Assembly (NCBI RefSeq): GCF_036588685.1
Contig: NW_026963295.1
Coordinates: forward strand, 3,410,001 to 3,474,000
Length of the DNA stretch: 64,000 nucleotides
DNA from: Mytilus trossulus
Lineage: Eukaryota > Mollusca > Bivalvia > Mytilida > Mytilidae
Direction of reading: 5' to 3'
Positions 22,650 to 35,655 of the stretch are shown here, one piece after another. The notes under the pieces were generated by a model. The model was not told the DNA's origin, ran no database searches, and saw only the letters and a program-made list of their open reading frames with translations. The stretch's first letter is position 1; each line of letters opens with the position of its first letter. A program made the position numbers and the translations under genes.

Positions 22650-23195
22650 ATATAACTGTTGGTGTATAGAAAAAAGTTTACATAGATCGGATCTTAATTT
22701 TATAATCGATTTTTTTTTCTTCCTGAAATTTGTCCGTTATTGAACATCTTTTTAAAACTTTTACATTACAAAATAAACCTGAAAATTGATTTGCTATCAA
22801 CTGATTCGGACTTTCGGAACTAAGGGCAATGCTTTTCCGCTTGATAAGTGATATGTGTGATAGTTGATCTGACAAAAAATTTGTGATTGGACTAAAGGAA
22901 AAGTATTTCGTGGTATTTAGTAATTTCAATTAGATGAATATGAAAAAAATAATTTGCTGGATTTCTGTTATTAGAATTGATGATTATATTTTTTGGTGAA
23001 AATAAATGATGTTTCGCTAATGCTTTTCGTTCATATACAGTTTTAAGTTTGCATTTTGCCAATCACAGTTCAGGTGGCTCTTGTGTCTTCTCCTATCTTT
23101 AATTTTTAAGAAGCAGATAACTTTGGTCTAGATATTTGCTGAAATGTTTAAATTTTGAGAGTTGTGTTGTATCTATGTAAAAAAAATGATTTTAA
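22650..23195. other. downstream flank of gene 1
   Basis: Non-coding, homologous to about 58750-59190 downstream of gene 2 (shared blocks include TTTGCTATCAACTG, GATAAGTGATATGTGTGAT and TTTGCATTTTGCCAATCA). The duplicated unit therefore extends well beyond the gene's 3' end. Confidence 0.75.
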
Positions 23196-24189
23196 TGCGG
23201 GGTTCACACATTACCGATTATTGCTCCCGTTTTAGATCAGACCACATTACGACACGAAAAGTGAAAAAAGTCGGATTAGTATCCTCAATTATCTGGAATG
23301 TCCTATCATTGTATGAACGCAGTCGTTTTAGTTCGTAACAGATTCCTACGGGTCGGGAAGGTTCCGAATAGTTCGGCAAAGCACCCCGACAGTTAGGTGC
23401 GTCCCGTAACATTCAGGGCAACTCAGCCGATTTTGTCTAGTCGGATTACTATCGTGACTATGTCGTGACAGATTCTGCTGTATCGGATCGAATTCCGAAC
23501 AATGTCTTGTGTATTCTGGACGGTGTCCTGTGGAACGGGAATGATCTGGAGTAATTTTTCATAGCTGTTTTTCTGCCAATTTAGTCCAGATTGCATCCAG
23601 ATCTTGTCGATTGCGAACCGTTTTTCGCCGAAACCGTTCCGAAACAGTCCCGTTATTAAGACGAAATTCGTCAATGATACCCACGTCCGAGACCCGACAA
23701 TTACAGAATACAATACGACTGAGACCAGACAAAGCCGTTTGCAATGCGATATAGCGGATCATGATAGGATTACGTTCCGACAGTACCTGATCATCCAGAA
23801 TATGCCGAAAGTTTTCGAACGGATAACTTCCGTCAGCGTCGGTTTCACTGTCTGGTCACTGTCTGATCTTTGTCGGATTACATTCGGTAGAGTCGGGACG
23901 CAGTCGTGACAGACTCGGTCGAATTTTACCTGGCGAAAAATACAAATCGGATTAGATGCTGATTCAGAACGGGATTATCGGGACTAATTCGATAAGAAAC
24001 GGTTGAATATCGACGCTTCCTGAACACTATCTGATTGTTGTCGTGATCAAATTATTTTTTTTGCAAATTTTAATTTAAGTTTGAATTTCCATCCACGATT
24101 CACAGGATCTTGATCAGACTTTTATTTTTTTTAATCGGGAATGGTCCTGTCAAGGACGGTAGTAAAAATCGTGAATGTGTGACCCCAGC
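23196..24189. mobile_element. 994-bp CG-rich inverted-repeat element
   Basis: The ends form imperfect terminal inverted repeats (GGGGTTCACACATT at the left, AATGTGTGACCCC at the right) and TTAA lies directly outside both ends, a likely target duplication. The interior is clearly richer in G+C and CpG than its surroundings. It contains repeated words such as GTCGGATTA (23271, 23440, 23872; ATCGGATTA at 23946) and CGTGACAGA (23465, 23904). Open frames of up to 101 codons exist on both strands but none has recognisable features. It looks like a non-autonomous DNA transposon. Confidence 0.7.
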
Positions 24190-25690
24190 TTAATATAGTA
24201 AATAATGTGTTTTATCATAATTACAGCTATAATTTCTCAAAAACACCTTTTTTGTGTTTGATTACATTTGTTTCAACTATGCCAAATAAGGGGAGATAAC
24301 TTAGATGAAGTTTTTTTTATAATATAAAGTGTTATGAATTTACCTATTTTGATACGTAGCAAGAAAAAAAGTTCGCAGACCACATTTGTTCTTCTTTTTT
24401 TTTTTATCTGAAAGCATGTTATAAGAGCAATGTTTTTACATTTTATCTTAAAGTTTTGATAGTACGCTTTTTTTCAGATAAAATTTTGTTTTCCACGAAT
24501 AATCTTTACCAAATCTGACAACTTTGCACAATTTGTAGTGCGAATAAAAGGCTGATGAACCATATTTTTTAATATATTTTTGAAAAAAGCATGATAAAAA
24601 TTCATTTTGACAAGTTATAAAAAACTTAAATTGTAAATTTTTTTTATACTCCTTAAGTTTTACTAAAAAAATGTCTCATAAAATTCATATTTCATTATTA
24701 TAGTCTTCGCTGTTATTTTCTTTGGGTTTTTTTTTCTAAGAAATAAAATGTTCTTCATTTTCAGCCTCGTTGTTATTTTTTTTCTATGTTGACGATTTTG
24801 CGCCTGTTCCAAGTCAGGAGCCTCTGGCCTTTGTTAGTCTTGTATACTTTTTAATTTTAGTTTACTGTGTATAATTCGGAGTTAAGTATGACGACCATTA
24901 TCGCCCAACTAGTATACATATTTTTAAGGTGCTAGCTGAAGGACACCGCAGGATGCGTGAGTTTCTAACTACATGAAAGACCCGTTGGTGGCTTTTGGTT
25001 TTTGTCTGCTCTATGGTCGGGTTGTTGTCGCTTTGACACAGTCCCCATTTCCTTTCACAATTTTATATTACAACCTCATTACCTTAATATTTTTTCAAAT
25101 AGATAATACTATGTTGGCTGAGAGTAATGTATACATGTATCCAACAATGTCTGACAAATGCAATAAGAATTAAGTCTTTAAACGCAATACAGTTTTAAAA
25201 CGACCATGGACGGTTTTTATATTTATTTGTCTATTTGAATTAAACCATCGACGTGGAATATCATTCAGATTTTTTTTATATCAGGATTAAATTTTGATCA
25301 ATTGCTTTATGTTTTTAATCATTAATATTTGTATAATTTTTATCATCACATGTAAATGTTTGAGGTATTTTACTGATAGCCAAAAATCCTTTACTTTGAA
25401 TCCAAGACGGTAAAAGGTATATTTAAATACCAAGTGTATATAATCCTTATAAATAATCTACAACTGATACATAAAGAATCAATTTCATCAAAAAGGACAA
25501 AAATACGTGGTTTAAATCAAACTAGTAAAATACCTCATAGTTTGCAATATCTGTAATAGTGTTTATACATGTTCTACATGTACTTATCATGATTAAAACT
25601 TTGCTGTGTGCATCCTTTGTGTTCTTAGTTGTAAAATAAGATATTCCATTCATTACACTTTTGTTCATTGTTGTTGTTTCATTAATATGA
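24190..25690. other. downstream flank of gene 1, with a dispersed-repeat insertion
   Basis: The part from about 25140 (ACAAATGCAATAAGAAT, CATCACATGTAAATGTTTGAGG, TCCAAGACGGTAAAAGG) is homologous to 59965-61290 downstream of gene 2. At 24780-25075 lies a copy of the 3' tail repeat also found at 2930-3430. No gene is seen. Confidence 0.7.
24780..25075 (+). repeat. retroelement 3' tail copy
   Basis: TTGCGCCTGTTCCAAGTCAGGAGCCTC onward through GTTGTTGTCGCTTTGACACA matches 3163-3410 at moderate divergence. Confidence 0.8.
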
Positions 25691-25960
25691 GAGGGACAAA
25701 AGTTACGTGGGGGGACATTCAAACTCATAAATCAAAAATAAACAACATAGAAAAATTAAAAAATAAGCAACACGAACCCTACCAAAAACTAGGGGTAATC
25801 GCAGGTGCTCTGAAAGGTTAAGCAGATCCTGCTCCACATGTGACACCCGTCGTGTTGTTCATGTTAAAATAAATACGGTAAATAGTCTTGTTCGGTAGGT
25901 CACAATCGTGAAAGGGAAGGGGATTATAGCCACGAGGTAAGGAACAAAATAATCAGTTAA
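25690..25960 (-). mobile_element. retroelement family 2, 3' tail copy
   Basis: Contains CAAACTCATAAATCAAAAAT, CGAACCCTACCAAAAACTAGGGG, CAGATCCTGCTCCACATGTG and GGTAGGTCACAATCGTGAAAG. These match 28640-28945, where they are joined to a reverse-transcriptase fragment on the minus strand. Confidence 0.75.
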
Positions 25961-28020
25961 TATTGATATTAAAAGACCTTTGCCTAGCTTTCTATTGTCT
26001 CGTGAAAAGTCTTTGTTTCGAAAATTTTGGCTGATATCAGTCATGCTACTTATATGAACACTCCTGTCAATATATTGTGTCGGCCTGTCATGTGAATTGG
26101 AACTATTATGTTTGTGATTGTCATTTACCATAAGTCCCTTGTCTAGTAACACCATTATATTAATCTGGTGCCCCTTCGGTCGTTCACAAAATGAAAGAAC
26201 TGTTGTATTTTAGGTTATGATGAGAACATTTTGCCATCGTAACTGAGGTAGAAAATATTGTACTGTTAGAACAACTGTTCTACCTGTAGCCGATTGATGC
26301 AAAACAATTGTTGGGTTTCTGTCAATTTGCCAAGAATATCTCACACTATCTGTGACCAAAAAGACTAAATTTGAAGCATATATGGCAATTATACTTTGTA
26401 CTGACTAATAGTGATTTGTCACTGGATTTTTAGCATGTTTAGTTATAAATGGGTTTTTGACAAAGTAGGTCTCTTGACGAGAATTTCCAGTAATGTACTT
26501 ATATATCTGGATAAAAATTCTTGCCTTTGGGATCGGTTCTATGCAATGAACAATGAATAGAACCAAATAATGCCTTTCTTTATTGTGCCCTGTCATTACA
26601 TTTTGTATTGATATTTCAAATTTGATCACTTTCTCCGAAGTTGGTGACACTATTTCGCTTTTGTAATTGAAATATGCTCTTATGTATGTCATTAACTGTA
26701 TCAATGATATAGTGTGTAAATTCGTAGCATCTCCAAAAAGCATATTAAAACTTTTGTCAAGGACGTACAGTAATGTTTTGTAATTCCACTCAGGTCATTG
26801 CAATATTAAAAAGGATAATGTGTGGTTTGCTTGACTATGTATAACACAAATGTCAACCAACGTTCAATATCCAATCCATGTAACCAATTATGGTAGTAAC
26901 CAGGCCCTTTTAACACTAGACAGGTTGTGTTCTGTCAAATAATTGCCCTTTTATCACTTTTAAACCTTTTTGTTAATCACGTCGTCCATACATTCCACAG
27001 CAGCCACATCAAAATTATCTGACGAGTTTGTTTTTGTTTTTATTTCATTATTACATTTATAAACCTACATTTGTACAGTCCAACACAGAGTTAGTAATTA
27101 ATTAATTTTAATTTTAAATTATAACCAATGTATTTTTATTGATTTTAGTAATAGTAAATTCGTACACAATTTACTTTAGATTTGAATCTTAGAATATCGA
27201 AGGACTTTTTGTCTGATTTTGAAAATATACTGTTGCTAATTTCTTTGTCATTTTGGTCTCTTGTGGACAGCTGTCTCATTGACAATATTACCACATCTTC
27301 TTTTGTATATGTAAATTGAAAAAATATTTGAAATATCTCTCGCCGAGATATAGCCTTTTGACCTCATGCGGCGTAAAGCAAACACCGATTAATCAATCAA
27401 TCGTAAGTATATTATTCATTTAACATGTTAAATTCACTTTAATGAAGAGTTTTCATTGTTCGCCTTTGCTTCACAACACACGCATACACATTCTTAAGTA
27501 AAAAAAAACACAGCCTTTGTCGTCATTATAATATTTTACAAATGACAAGTAGGTGTTATTGAGTACGTTTGCATACTTATTTTCATACTTCCGCCATAAC
27601 GGAGGGGACATTAAGTTCAACCCTTGTCCGTCTGTTCTACATTTCAAAATGCCTGTACCAAGTAAGGCATACGACAGTTGATGTTCATTGGTTTTGATGT
27701 GGTTTTTTCGTACGTCCAATTTTATTATTTATAACACACAATACAGATCAAGTTTCAACATTTGATAGCGTCACATAAACCGTTCTAGAGTTATGCCCCT
27801 TTATAAATGGAAAAAAATACAAATTTATAGTTTTCGTTTTATAACTTAAGTTATCCCCGACTAAATGTTATGAAAGTTATACACACTGCTTATTACAACA
27901 AAACATAGATCAAGATTGAACTTTGGTGGCGTCACTGCAATCGTTCTAGAGTAATGCCCCTTTAAAAAAAATCGTTTCCGTTCTAAAACTTAAGTTGCCT
28001 CAACCTAATATTAATGTTAC
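25961..28020. other. intergenic, no gene seen
   Basis: AT-rich sequence with only short open frames of no recognisable character. A fragment of the GTTGTCTCATTGGCA dispersed repeat lies at about 27240-27310, and a CATGCGGCGTAAAGCAAACACC repeat piece at about 27365-27390. Confidence 0.5.
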
Positions 28021-28023
28021 GAA

Positions 28024-28215
28024 TAGAGGGACGAAAGATACCAAAGGGACAGTCAAACTCATAAATCTAAAACAAACAGACAACGCCATGGCTAAAAATG
28101 AAAAAGACAAACAGAAAAACAATAGTACACATGACACAAAATAGAAAACCCAAGAATACACAACACGAACCCCACAAAAAAATAGGGGTGATCTCAGGTG
28201 CTTTGGAAGGGTTTG
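28024..28215 (-). repeat. retroelement family 2, short tail copy
   Basis: GAGGGACGAAAGATACCAAAGGGACAGTC to AGGGGTGATCTCAGGTGCTT matches 28640-28815 closely. Confidence 0.8.
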
Positions 28216-28636
28216 AAACTTATACTCAATATTTTTTTAACCACAAAAATCCGATCAAGTACAAACTTGTGTAGCGTCACTTTTATTGTTCTGGAGTTAT
28301 GTTCCTTTATTATGCTGTATGCAAGCGGAGGCATCATGTGTGTCCATGCGGATACATTCTCCATAAATATCCCAAATTACCTTGATTGCATAATGATACG
28401 TCATACTACATTCTATGAAAAGCAACTATTGTCGTTTTAGAGTGTTAAATTTTTATCTTTTTAATGAATAAGTTTAAATTGTTTTTCAGCGTATTTTACA
28501 TATGAAATTGTTACTATTATTCTATATAATTTTTATTGATTTTTGTTAATCAGTTTAAGGAGTAATTTCGCTAAGATAAGATGATAATGATTCCATGTTT
28601 GTAATAAAGTATTGTACTACACAAATACGTATGTAA

Positions 28637-29490
28637 AAGAGGGACGAAAGATGCCAAAGGGACAGTCAAACTCATAAATCTAAAACAAACTGACAACGCC
28701 ATGGCTAAAAATAAAAATAACAAACAGACAAACAATAGTACACATAACACAACATAGAAAACCAAAGAATAACCAACACGAACCCCACCAACAAGTAGGG
28801 GTGATCTCATGTACTCCGGAAGGGTACGCAGATCCTGCTCCACACGTGGTACCCGTCGTGTTGCTTATGTGATATCAAATCAGGTAAATAGTATAATTCG
28901 GTAGGTCACATTCATAAAAGGGAAGAGGGTTGTAGTTACGACGTACGAAACATATCCGATATCATTTGTGAAACGGTTACTCCATAACGGTCAACCACCT
29001 CGTAATGGCGTCCGTAAAATTTACGAAGGGATGATTTCAACTTCACCATTTGAAACTCTTTGTTTAATAGCTTCCTTGTGAGCAGCAACCCTCTATCAAG
29101 AAAATCATGATAGGAAATGCAAGCACGGGAATATCGTATCAATTAGGAGATATATACCCCGTATGCAGGTGCTGCTGGAATGTTGCTACTTTGAAATGGA
29201 AAGTTCACAATTGGGACGCTGAAATCATCTCTTTTGTCGTAAAGTTCTGTTTTCAACCGACCCTCATGGTCAATGTTTAGATGTAAGTTAAGATATGAAG
29301 CCAATTTAACTGTATCTGTCGTATCCTTTATCTCTAATTCAATGGGATAGATGCGTTTTGAATTTTGACTTATTTATTGGAAGAACATCATCTATATAGC
29401 GGAAAGTAGAATTAAAGGATATTGCTATCTTCTTATCTCTCTTCCTAAGAAGTTCCTGCATGAAGTCAGCCTTATAATAATAAAGAAATA
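28637..29490 (-). pseudogene. retroelement family 2: reverse-transcriptase fragment plus 3' tail
   Basis: On the minus strand the translation runs from about 29485 through FRYIDDVLPINKSK (YxDD catalytic motif), ASYLNLHLNID, LYDKRDDF, APAYGVYIS, a stop, then LIRYSRACISYHDFLDRGLL and LRKFYGRHYEVVDRYG. The non-coding 3' tail at 28637-28870 follows. Stops and a frame change show it is dead. The 5' part of the RT is absent. The block order matches the family 1 fragment at 2140, so the two families are distant relatives. The exact retroelement class is not assigned. Confidence 0.8.
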
Positions 29491-29577
29491 AGTCGGCAAG
29501 TAGAGGGGCTACATCATCATGGAATATATTCTATACTCCATATAATCACATGATGTAGTTATATTATTCTTTGTTAA

Positions 29578-31692
29578 TGCCCGCGTCACACTGTCCCGAT
29601 TTTTATATACGATGGACACCCGAATGCGAAAATGGTAAGTTCGTACGAAGTTGGTCCCGATCTCGTTAAAATACCAAAAAGTGACCGAAGCAAGTACGAT
29701 GAATAACAAAGTCTATACGATGATGCCAAAATTATATACGATACCAAAAGATGGACATACGAAGGTTAACCGAAGACGGGTATTTAAGCTTCATATCTCA
29801 GCCGAAGCCTACACGATAGATAATGAAGGCTACGCGATGGATTACGAAGGCTACACGCTGGATTACGATGATGGTGCGATGGCCATACGATGTCTTAAAG
29901 ACGTCGTGTATGTAGCTTACGATGCATTTAAATTAAATGCCGAAGTCATCACGCGTTTTAAATTGTTTAATCAATATTGAATATATATTATATTGTATTT
30001 AATTTCTGGTTTCATCATAAGACGGAAGACCGTGGGCTTGAAGGGTAAAACTTAACTCTGAGTCTGCATATAATGCCACCAAAATCCGGTATATAAAATT
30101 GGTACAGACACTCTGGAACCAAAATGCTAAAAACTTGGTATGGTGTTACTCGTTAAAAATTATATCTTAAGCACTATTAACTTTAAAGTTCAAAGGTCGA
30201 GGTCACAGTGGCAGTTGTAATACAAGGTTATATCACCCTTGTGGACACTCTAAAACAAATATGCTTCAAGAGATTTTAACCTCATTTGATATATTTTCCC
30301 TCCTTGTAATGATTTGACATTTTTTACGTTCAAGGCCAAAGGTCAAGGTCATGCAGATATACTTTTTTTCTCTCATTGAAATAGCATAATACACGGGAAA
30401 TTTGTTGCTCTTTTTTTACCTGCAGGTTCTAAAGACAATATGATAGGTATTTCCAGTTACTGAATGTTTTGGTTGATTTCTAAAAAAAATAGTTTATGTA
30501 TCAAATATGCATATTCCATTTACCATTTTCTGCATGTATCATATACAAATATAGTGTCCATATTTGTCCCAAATACGATACATACAAGGGGATGCCACGC
30601 TCGGCATTGTCTTGTTTGAACTGTAAAATGTGTGCACTAGTTTGAATAATCACCCATAAATATGCCCATGTTTACTGATCTATCTTTAAGGTAAGGTAAT
30701 ATGTTCGTTGATGCCTTTTTTTTAAAGAGCTCTTTCCAGAAGAATATCATAATAATATAGACAAAAGGAAGGATGTGGAGAAGCGACAAATGCGGCAAAA
30801 TATGGCATAGAGAAAACAAAATGGTAATGGAGTAAACATTCGTGTGACAACAACTCAGAAGATACATAAAAAATCAGAATAATGAAGAAAAAGTTCGTTT
30901 CCCTATGTACCTGACCTGCAGTGTTGGTGTACGAGGCGCGTTTATGATTTTCATTATGTTACTTGATATGAAAAATTTACAAACAATAATATTTTAATTG
31001 TAAAAGTAAATGCTGAGCCTGTAATAACTGATTTTCTTGTTCCATTTGAATTAATAGAAACAACTATGTCGCCTTTCTTGTTCTCATTTAATCATATGAT
31101 ATAAGCTCCATGTTTTGTGAACGTCTTTTTCAAATGTCGTAAAAGACTGACCAGGGCATATCGTGCATGGCACTTTAAATGTAGTTTAGCGCGAAAATTA
31201 ATTTACATTTAGATGGATTTATTGCCGTCGCAGTTTCATCTTGTCGCCTTCGTACTTTTATTCGATGGCAACACGACGGGATTACGAGGTATTCACGAAG
31301 TCGTGTTGCCATCTTAAGACCTTCGGGTAGCTTCGTGATTCATTCGTGTAGACATGGTAAAGTCAAAATTGCCCGATGGAAACAATGGAAACACGAATGC
31401 AATACGATGTTCAAAGATGCATTCCCGGTGACCTTACGATAGTGAGGATGGTGATACGAACTCAATACGAACCCTCAACATCGGACTCACCGTCGGGGAT
31501 TTTTTAACATGTTAAAAAATTAAGAACCCTTCCCGAAGTTGTCTCCGAAGGCTTGAAAAAGTGGCCGATGGTTCTACGATTGTTAAAGATGGCACTACGA
31601 ATAGCCCGATCTTGGTACGATCAGTCCCGATTTTGAAAATTTCCATAATCGTGTTGCAATCGGCGTAAAAATCGGGACAGTGTGACGCGGGC
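29578..31692. mobile_element. 2.1-kb CGA-rich inverted-repeat element
   Basis: The ends are nearly perfect 28-29 bp inverted repeats (TGCCCGCGTCACACTGTCCC at the left and its complement at the right). TAA lies directly outside both ends, a candidate 3-bp target duplication as made by PIF/Harbinger-type elements. The subterminal 350-450 bp on each side are packed with short words (TACGA, CGATG, CCGAAG) in degenerate tandem order. The middle (about 30030-30600) is AT-rich with AGGTCA-type repeats. There is no transposase frame, so it is non-autonomous. Confidence 0.8.
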
Positions 31693-33100
31693 ATAAGTAT
31701 ATGTAAGACGGATGTAACTTACATCATCATCATGAAACTTATTGTAAAGCACATGCAGTACGTAATTCTGTAAGACGGAATTGCCAAGGCAGTCCATTAT
31801 GTGTCAATGTCGATTGGAGTTTTATATTTGAGACTTAATTATATGTTTATACTCGGAATGACGTCTCTCGTTTCAATTTTCATATATAATTTGCGACTGT
31901 AAGTAAACCATAAACACCTTGCCTGCCTTAACACACATTAATGTTTATAACATGTAACAACAGGTGTATCAATGAAACAACAAGTGTACAATATCAAATA
32001 ACAACTGTACAACACAGAAAACTAGAGACTAAGCAACACGAAGCACACTGAGAGTGTCCAGTGGTGCTACAAAAGGGTAACTCGATTATAATCCTTATGT
32101 AGCACCTTAAGTGTTATCGGTCCTTATTACCTATTTGTTAGTAAGAATAAGATCAAAACGGATGTTGATATGAAAGTTTTTAACAAAGATTTAAAACAAT
32201 CTCAAGTAAAAACAACATAAGTAATTCAATGCTATCTTTCTGTGAAAGGACGTGGTACTTTTTTCAAATTGTTGACAAAGTTTGTTTTGGTGTCAGGGAT
32301 TTTGTAAAATCGTTATGAAATTGAAACAGTTAAATAATTTACTTATTTCTTCAATCCATTCATAAAATCCCAACAGAAATTGAAAAGCATTTGACAAAAT
32401 ACGTCATATAATTTCATATTCACAAAACCCTAATTGATCATAGTTAGAAATGACAGAGCAGCTAGTTTAAAATTATATAATTATCATTGCATCGCGTTGT
32501 TAAAGTTTATACAATTTGAAATTTGATTCTTTTAAACTATTTATGATTCGGATTACTTTTTGGTTGTAAAATTGTTTGTTATTCCCCCAAGCCCTACAAC
32601 ATAATTGTTCTTGATATGTTTTGTATTTTAAATACACAATAGAATTATACAATATTGTGGTAGCTTTCAAGTTGTTCTGAAAGAGTCTCGTGTACTAGTT
32701 ACAAATTAATACATTCTTCTTTGTCTAGACAACTTCGCTTCGTACGAGGGGGTTATAACATACAGATCAAAAATATTAATCATGGTATACTAACTACGTG
32801 TTGGTACAAATATAAAACTTAACAACATAATATATTAGTTGCAAACTATTTCAAGAAACGTTTTTACTTCAAATGATAAAAATGTTTTTTCGTCATAACT
32901 TGGTTCTGATAATTGATTTTAATTTTTCATCGGTTAAATTCAATAGTTTTATGACTTTTAACTCTAAATAAGATATATCACATAATTACATATGAAGTAC
33001 AAATTACAGACATGAAATACATAGCGAGACGTTACCAATGTTAACATCACTATCTATGCCATTATTAAAAGCTATTTATCACTTTGCTTTTGGTATTAAA
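31693..33100. other. intergenic, no gene seen
   Basis: AT-rich sequence between the inverted-repeat element and a decayed LINE. A piece near 31990-32090 (AACACAGAAAACTAGAGACTAAGCAACACGAA) is similar to the family 2 retroelement tail. Nothing else is recognised. Confidence 0.5.
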
Positions 33101-34254
33101 ACAGACATATTTCAAAAAATGTATTACACTGTGACTGAAGAATATATTTCTAAACAGTTACAACAACTCAATCCAAGCAAAAGTACTGGATTGGATGGAA
33201 TACTATCACGGTTTTGAAGAGATGGGTCAAGTAGTTTAATTAGCAAAGCCAATTACTTATTAACTTGTCAATAACTTCAAGCATAGCACCTGATGAGAGG
33301 AGAATTGATAGAGTGTGCCTTATATATTAGAAAAATAGTAGACTGGATGTCGGGAATTATCGACCAGTCAGTATTGTTGTTATCAAATATTGAAAGATCA
33401 GTTTATTCACAACTTGAAAAATTCTGGTGGAAAATGATCTACTTTATAATTTACAATCTGGTTTCAGATCTTCTCATTCTACAGATACATGTCTTACTCA
33501 TTTGTTAGATCATATTAAAAATGAAACTGCTAAGGGACTTTATACTGGAATGATAATGTTAGATTTACAAAAAGCCTTTTAAACTGTCGACCATCTTATA
33601 TTGTGTAACACACTACAAAAAATGGGTGTCAAATTTGTACCAAATGGTTTAAATCATATTTGTGCAATAGACAACAAAAAGTTAGTATAAATGGTACTGA
33701 ATCTGATTTAAGATATATAACACGTGGAGTTCCACAAGAGAGTATTTTAGGACCACCTTTATTCCTATATTGTGTTAATGACATGTCTTTAAGTAATAGT
33801 AAAGACTGCCAAATTTTATTATATGCAGATGATAGTAACATACTATACTCTCATACATGTGAGAACTCAGAAGTTGTATCTGAGAAACTGGGTAAGGAAC
33901 TTGAATCTTGATAATAAATTATCACTTCATTTTTGGAAAACGGAAACTTTTTCTACTAAGGTTTAAACGTAAATTATCTAAAATCCGTAACTTTGATGTT
34001 CCTTGTAATTATCACACAATTTCATCGAAACATTGTGTAACTGTGTGAAATATTTAGGCTTAATATAGATAATTCTCTTTCTGGGAAAACATTTTTGAAT
34101 AATATTATTCAAAAGATAAATTTAAGATTGAAGTTCCTATACAGAACAATAAAAAAAGACTGAAGTTACAGCTTTAAGTCAATGTCATTTTGACTATGCC
34201 TATTCTGCATGATATGGTGGTGTCAGCAAAAAAATATAGAGATAAGTAAAAAGT

Positions 34255-34910
34255 ACTGTGAAAGTACTTTAATTCGTGGGTACCAATTTTCGTGGATTGA
34301 GCAATATTTACATGTTCTTGGGTTTTTAAATTCGTTGATTTTAGATTTAAATGAAAAAATAATTAAAGCCTTTAGAAACGGAGGTTACAAATAGTCTGGA
34401 TTGAAGGAAATTGCAAAGTAAACATTGACCCATGTAAATCGTAGTGATAACACTCATTAATCCCATGATAAAGTGATCAACAGATTTATGACCATCAAAG
34501 GTGTTAATTAGGCCATAAACATGTCATCTATTGAAAATAGTAACATAAACAAATGCTATAAACGTATCTTGAATTGTTAATACCGAAAATCTTACTTTCA
34601 TCGATCAAAAATATTTTTGATGAGAATTAAAGGATCAAAAGTTGTACAGTTTAGGTCATTAAAGATTAAATTGATATGATCCTGCATGCGGTTGTAGTTT
34701 TGTGACTGCTATTAAAGTATTCTCAGATTTGGCGGTAATCAATATATTCTCTTGATCATATCATTAGCGGTCAAACCTAACGATGGGGATTTTAAGATGT
34801 CTTGATTTAGACAATGGTTGTTTTATTTCGTTGGACACTTAAATTCGTGGATAAAGTCATCCACGAAAACCACGAAAATTATTACCCCACGAATTAAAGT
34901 ACTGTCACAG
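34255..34910. mobile_element. inverted-repeat element nested in the LINE
   Basis: The left end reads CTGTGAAAGTACTTTAATTCG and the right end is its near complement (CGAATTAAAGTACTGTCACAG), both followed inward by TTTTCGTGG. No protein frame is present. The target duplication is not resolved. Confidence 0.75.
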
Positions 34911-34975
34911 CATTACAAAACAAATGTGTTATATTTATAAAAAAAAACAGGATATAGAACAAAAGTTGACTATAA

Positions 34976-35655
34976 TCAGTCAGGGGCGTTACTTAAACAA
35001 GTTATTTTTTTCTAATTACTTATATAAGTATTTTTTTATTCTAAAAATAATAAAATTACTTAATAGAGTTATTTTAATTTTCAATAGAAACATAGACTAA
35101 ATGCAGTTGTCTTGATTTTAAACAACATTTTATATCATAAAATAAAGAATTTATCAGATTTGAGAGGAGTATAGAGATAAAGGGTTACTTTGAAAATAAT
35201 GACAAAAATATTACTTGAATGAGTTATTTTAAACATTTTTGAAAAAAATAGCAATTACACTTATCTAAGGCACATATGTAATTGATTTAGGTTACAAATT
35301 ATAAATAACTTCAGGTCTTAATTAATTCACAAGTATTTATCTATTTATATCAGTCTACATTCAAGATTTTAGAGGAAAATGATAAATTAATAGTCCCAAG
35401 AGACCAATCTTTGACCCAGAAGCGTCGGAAAGTTAATTAGTGTTTCAGAAGAATTAGTTTTTATATATCAAGGGCAAAATAACCAGACAACTGTGAAAAT
35501 TATTTAAAGCTAGTAAAATCTGTATTCTTGGACACCTATAAAAATAATATTCAGAAAAATAACTTATATAAGTTATATTTAAATTAGCCTCGTTTTCAAC
35601 ATTACTTGTATAGGTAATTTTAATTGTTACTTGTTTAAGTAATGCCCCTGACTGA
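34976..35655. mobile_element. second inverted-repeat element nested in the LINE
   Basis: The ends are about 28 bp inverted repeats (TCAGTCAGGGGCGTTACTTA and TAAGTAATGCCCCTGACTGA) with TAA directly outside both ends. The interior is AT-rich and non-coding, with repeated TACTTATATAAG-like words. This is a MITE-type element with a candidate 3-bp target duplication. Confidence 0.85.

Noticed and set aside
23604-23909. 101-codon frame in the CG-rich element
   Set aside because: Overlapping frames of similar length exist on the other strand. They arise from CG-rich, stop-poor sequence and show no domain.
29651-29980. 109-codon frame with repeated EGY-AMD-like residues
   Set aside because: It follows the TACGA/CGATG word field of a non-autonomous element. 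Opposite-strand frames also exist and there is no start or splice support.
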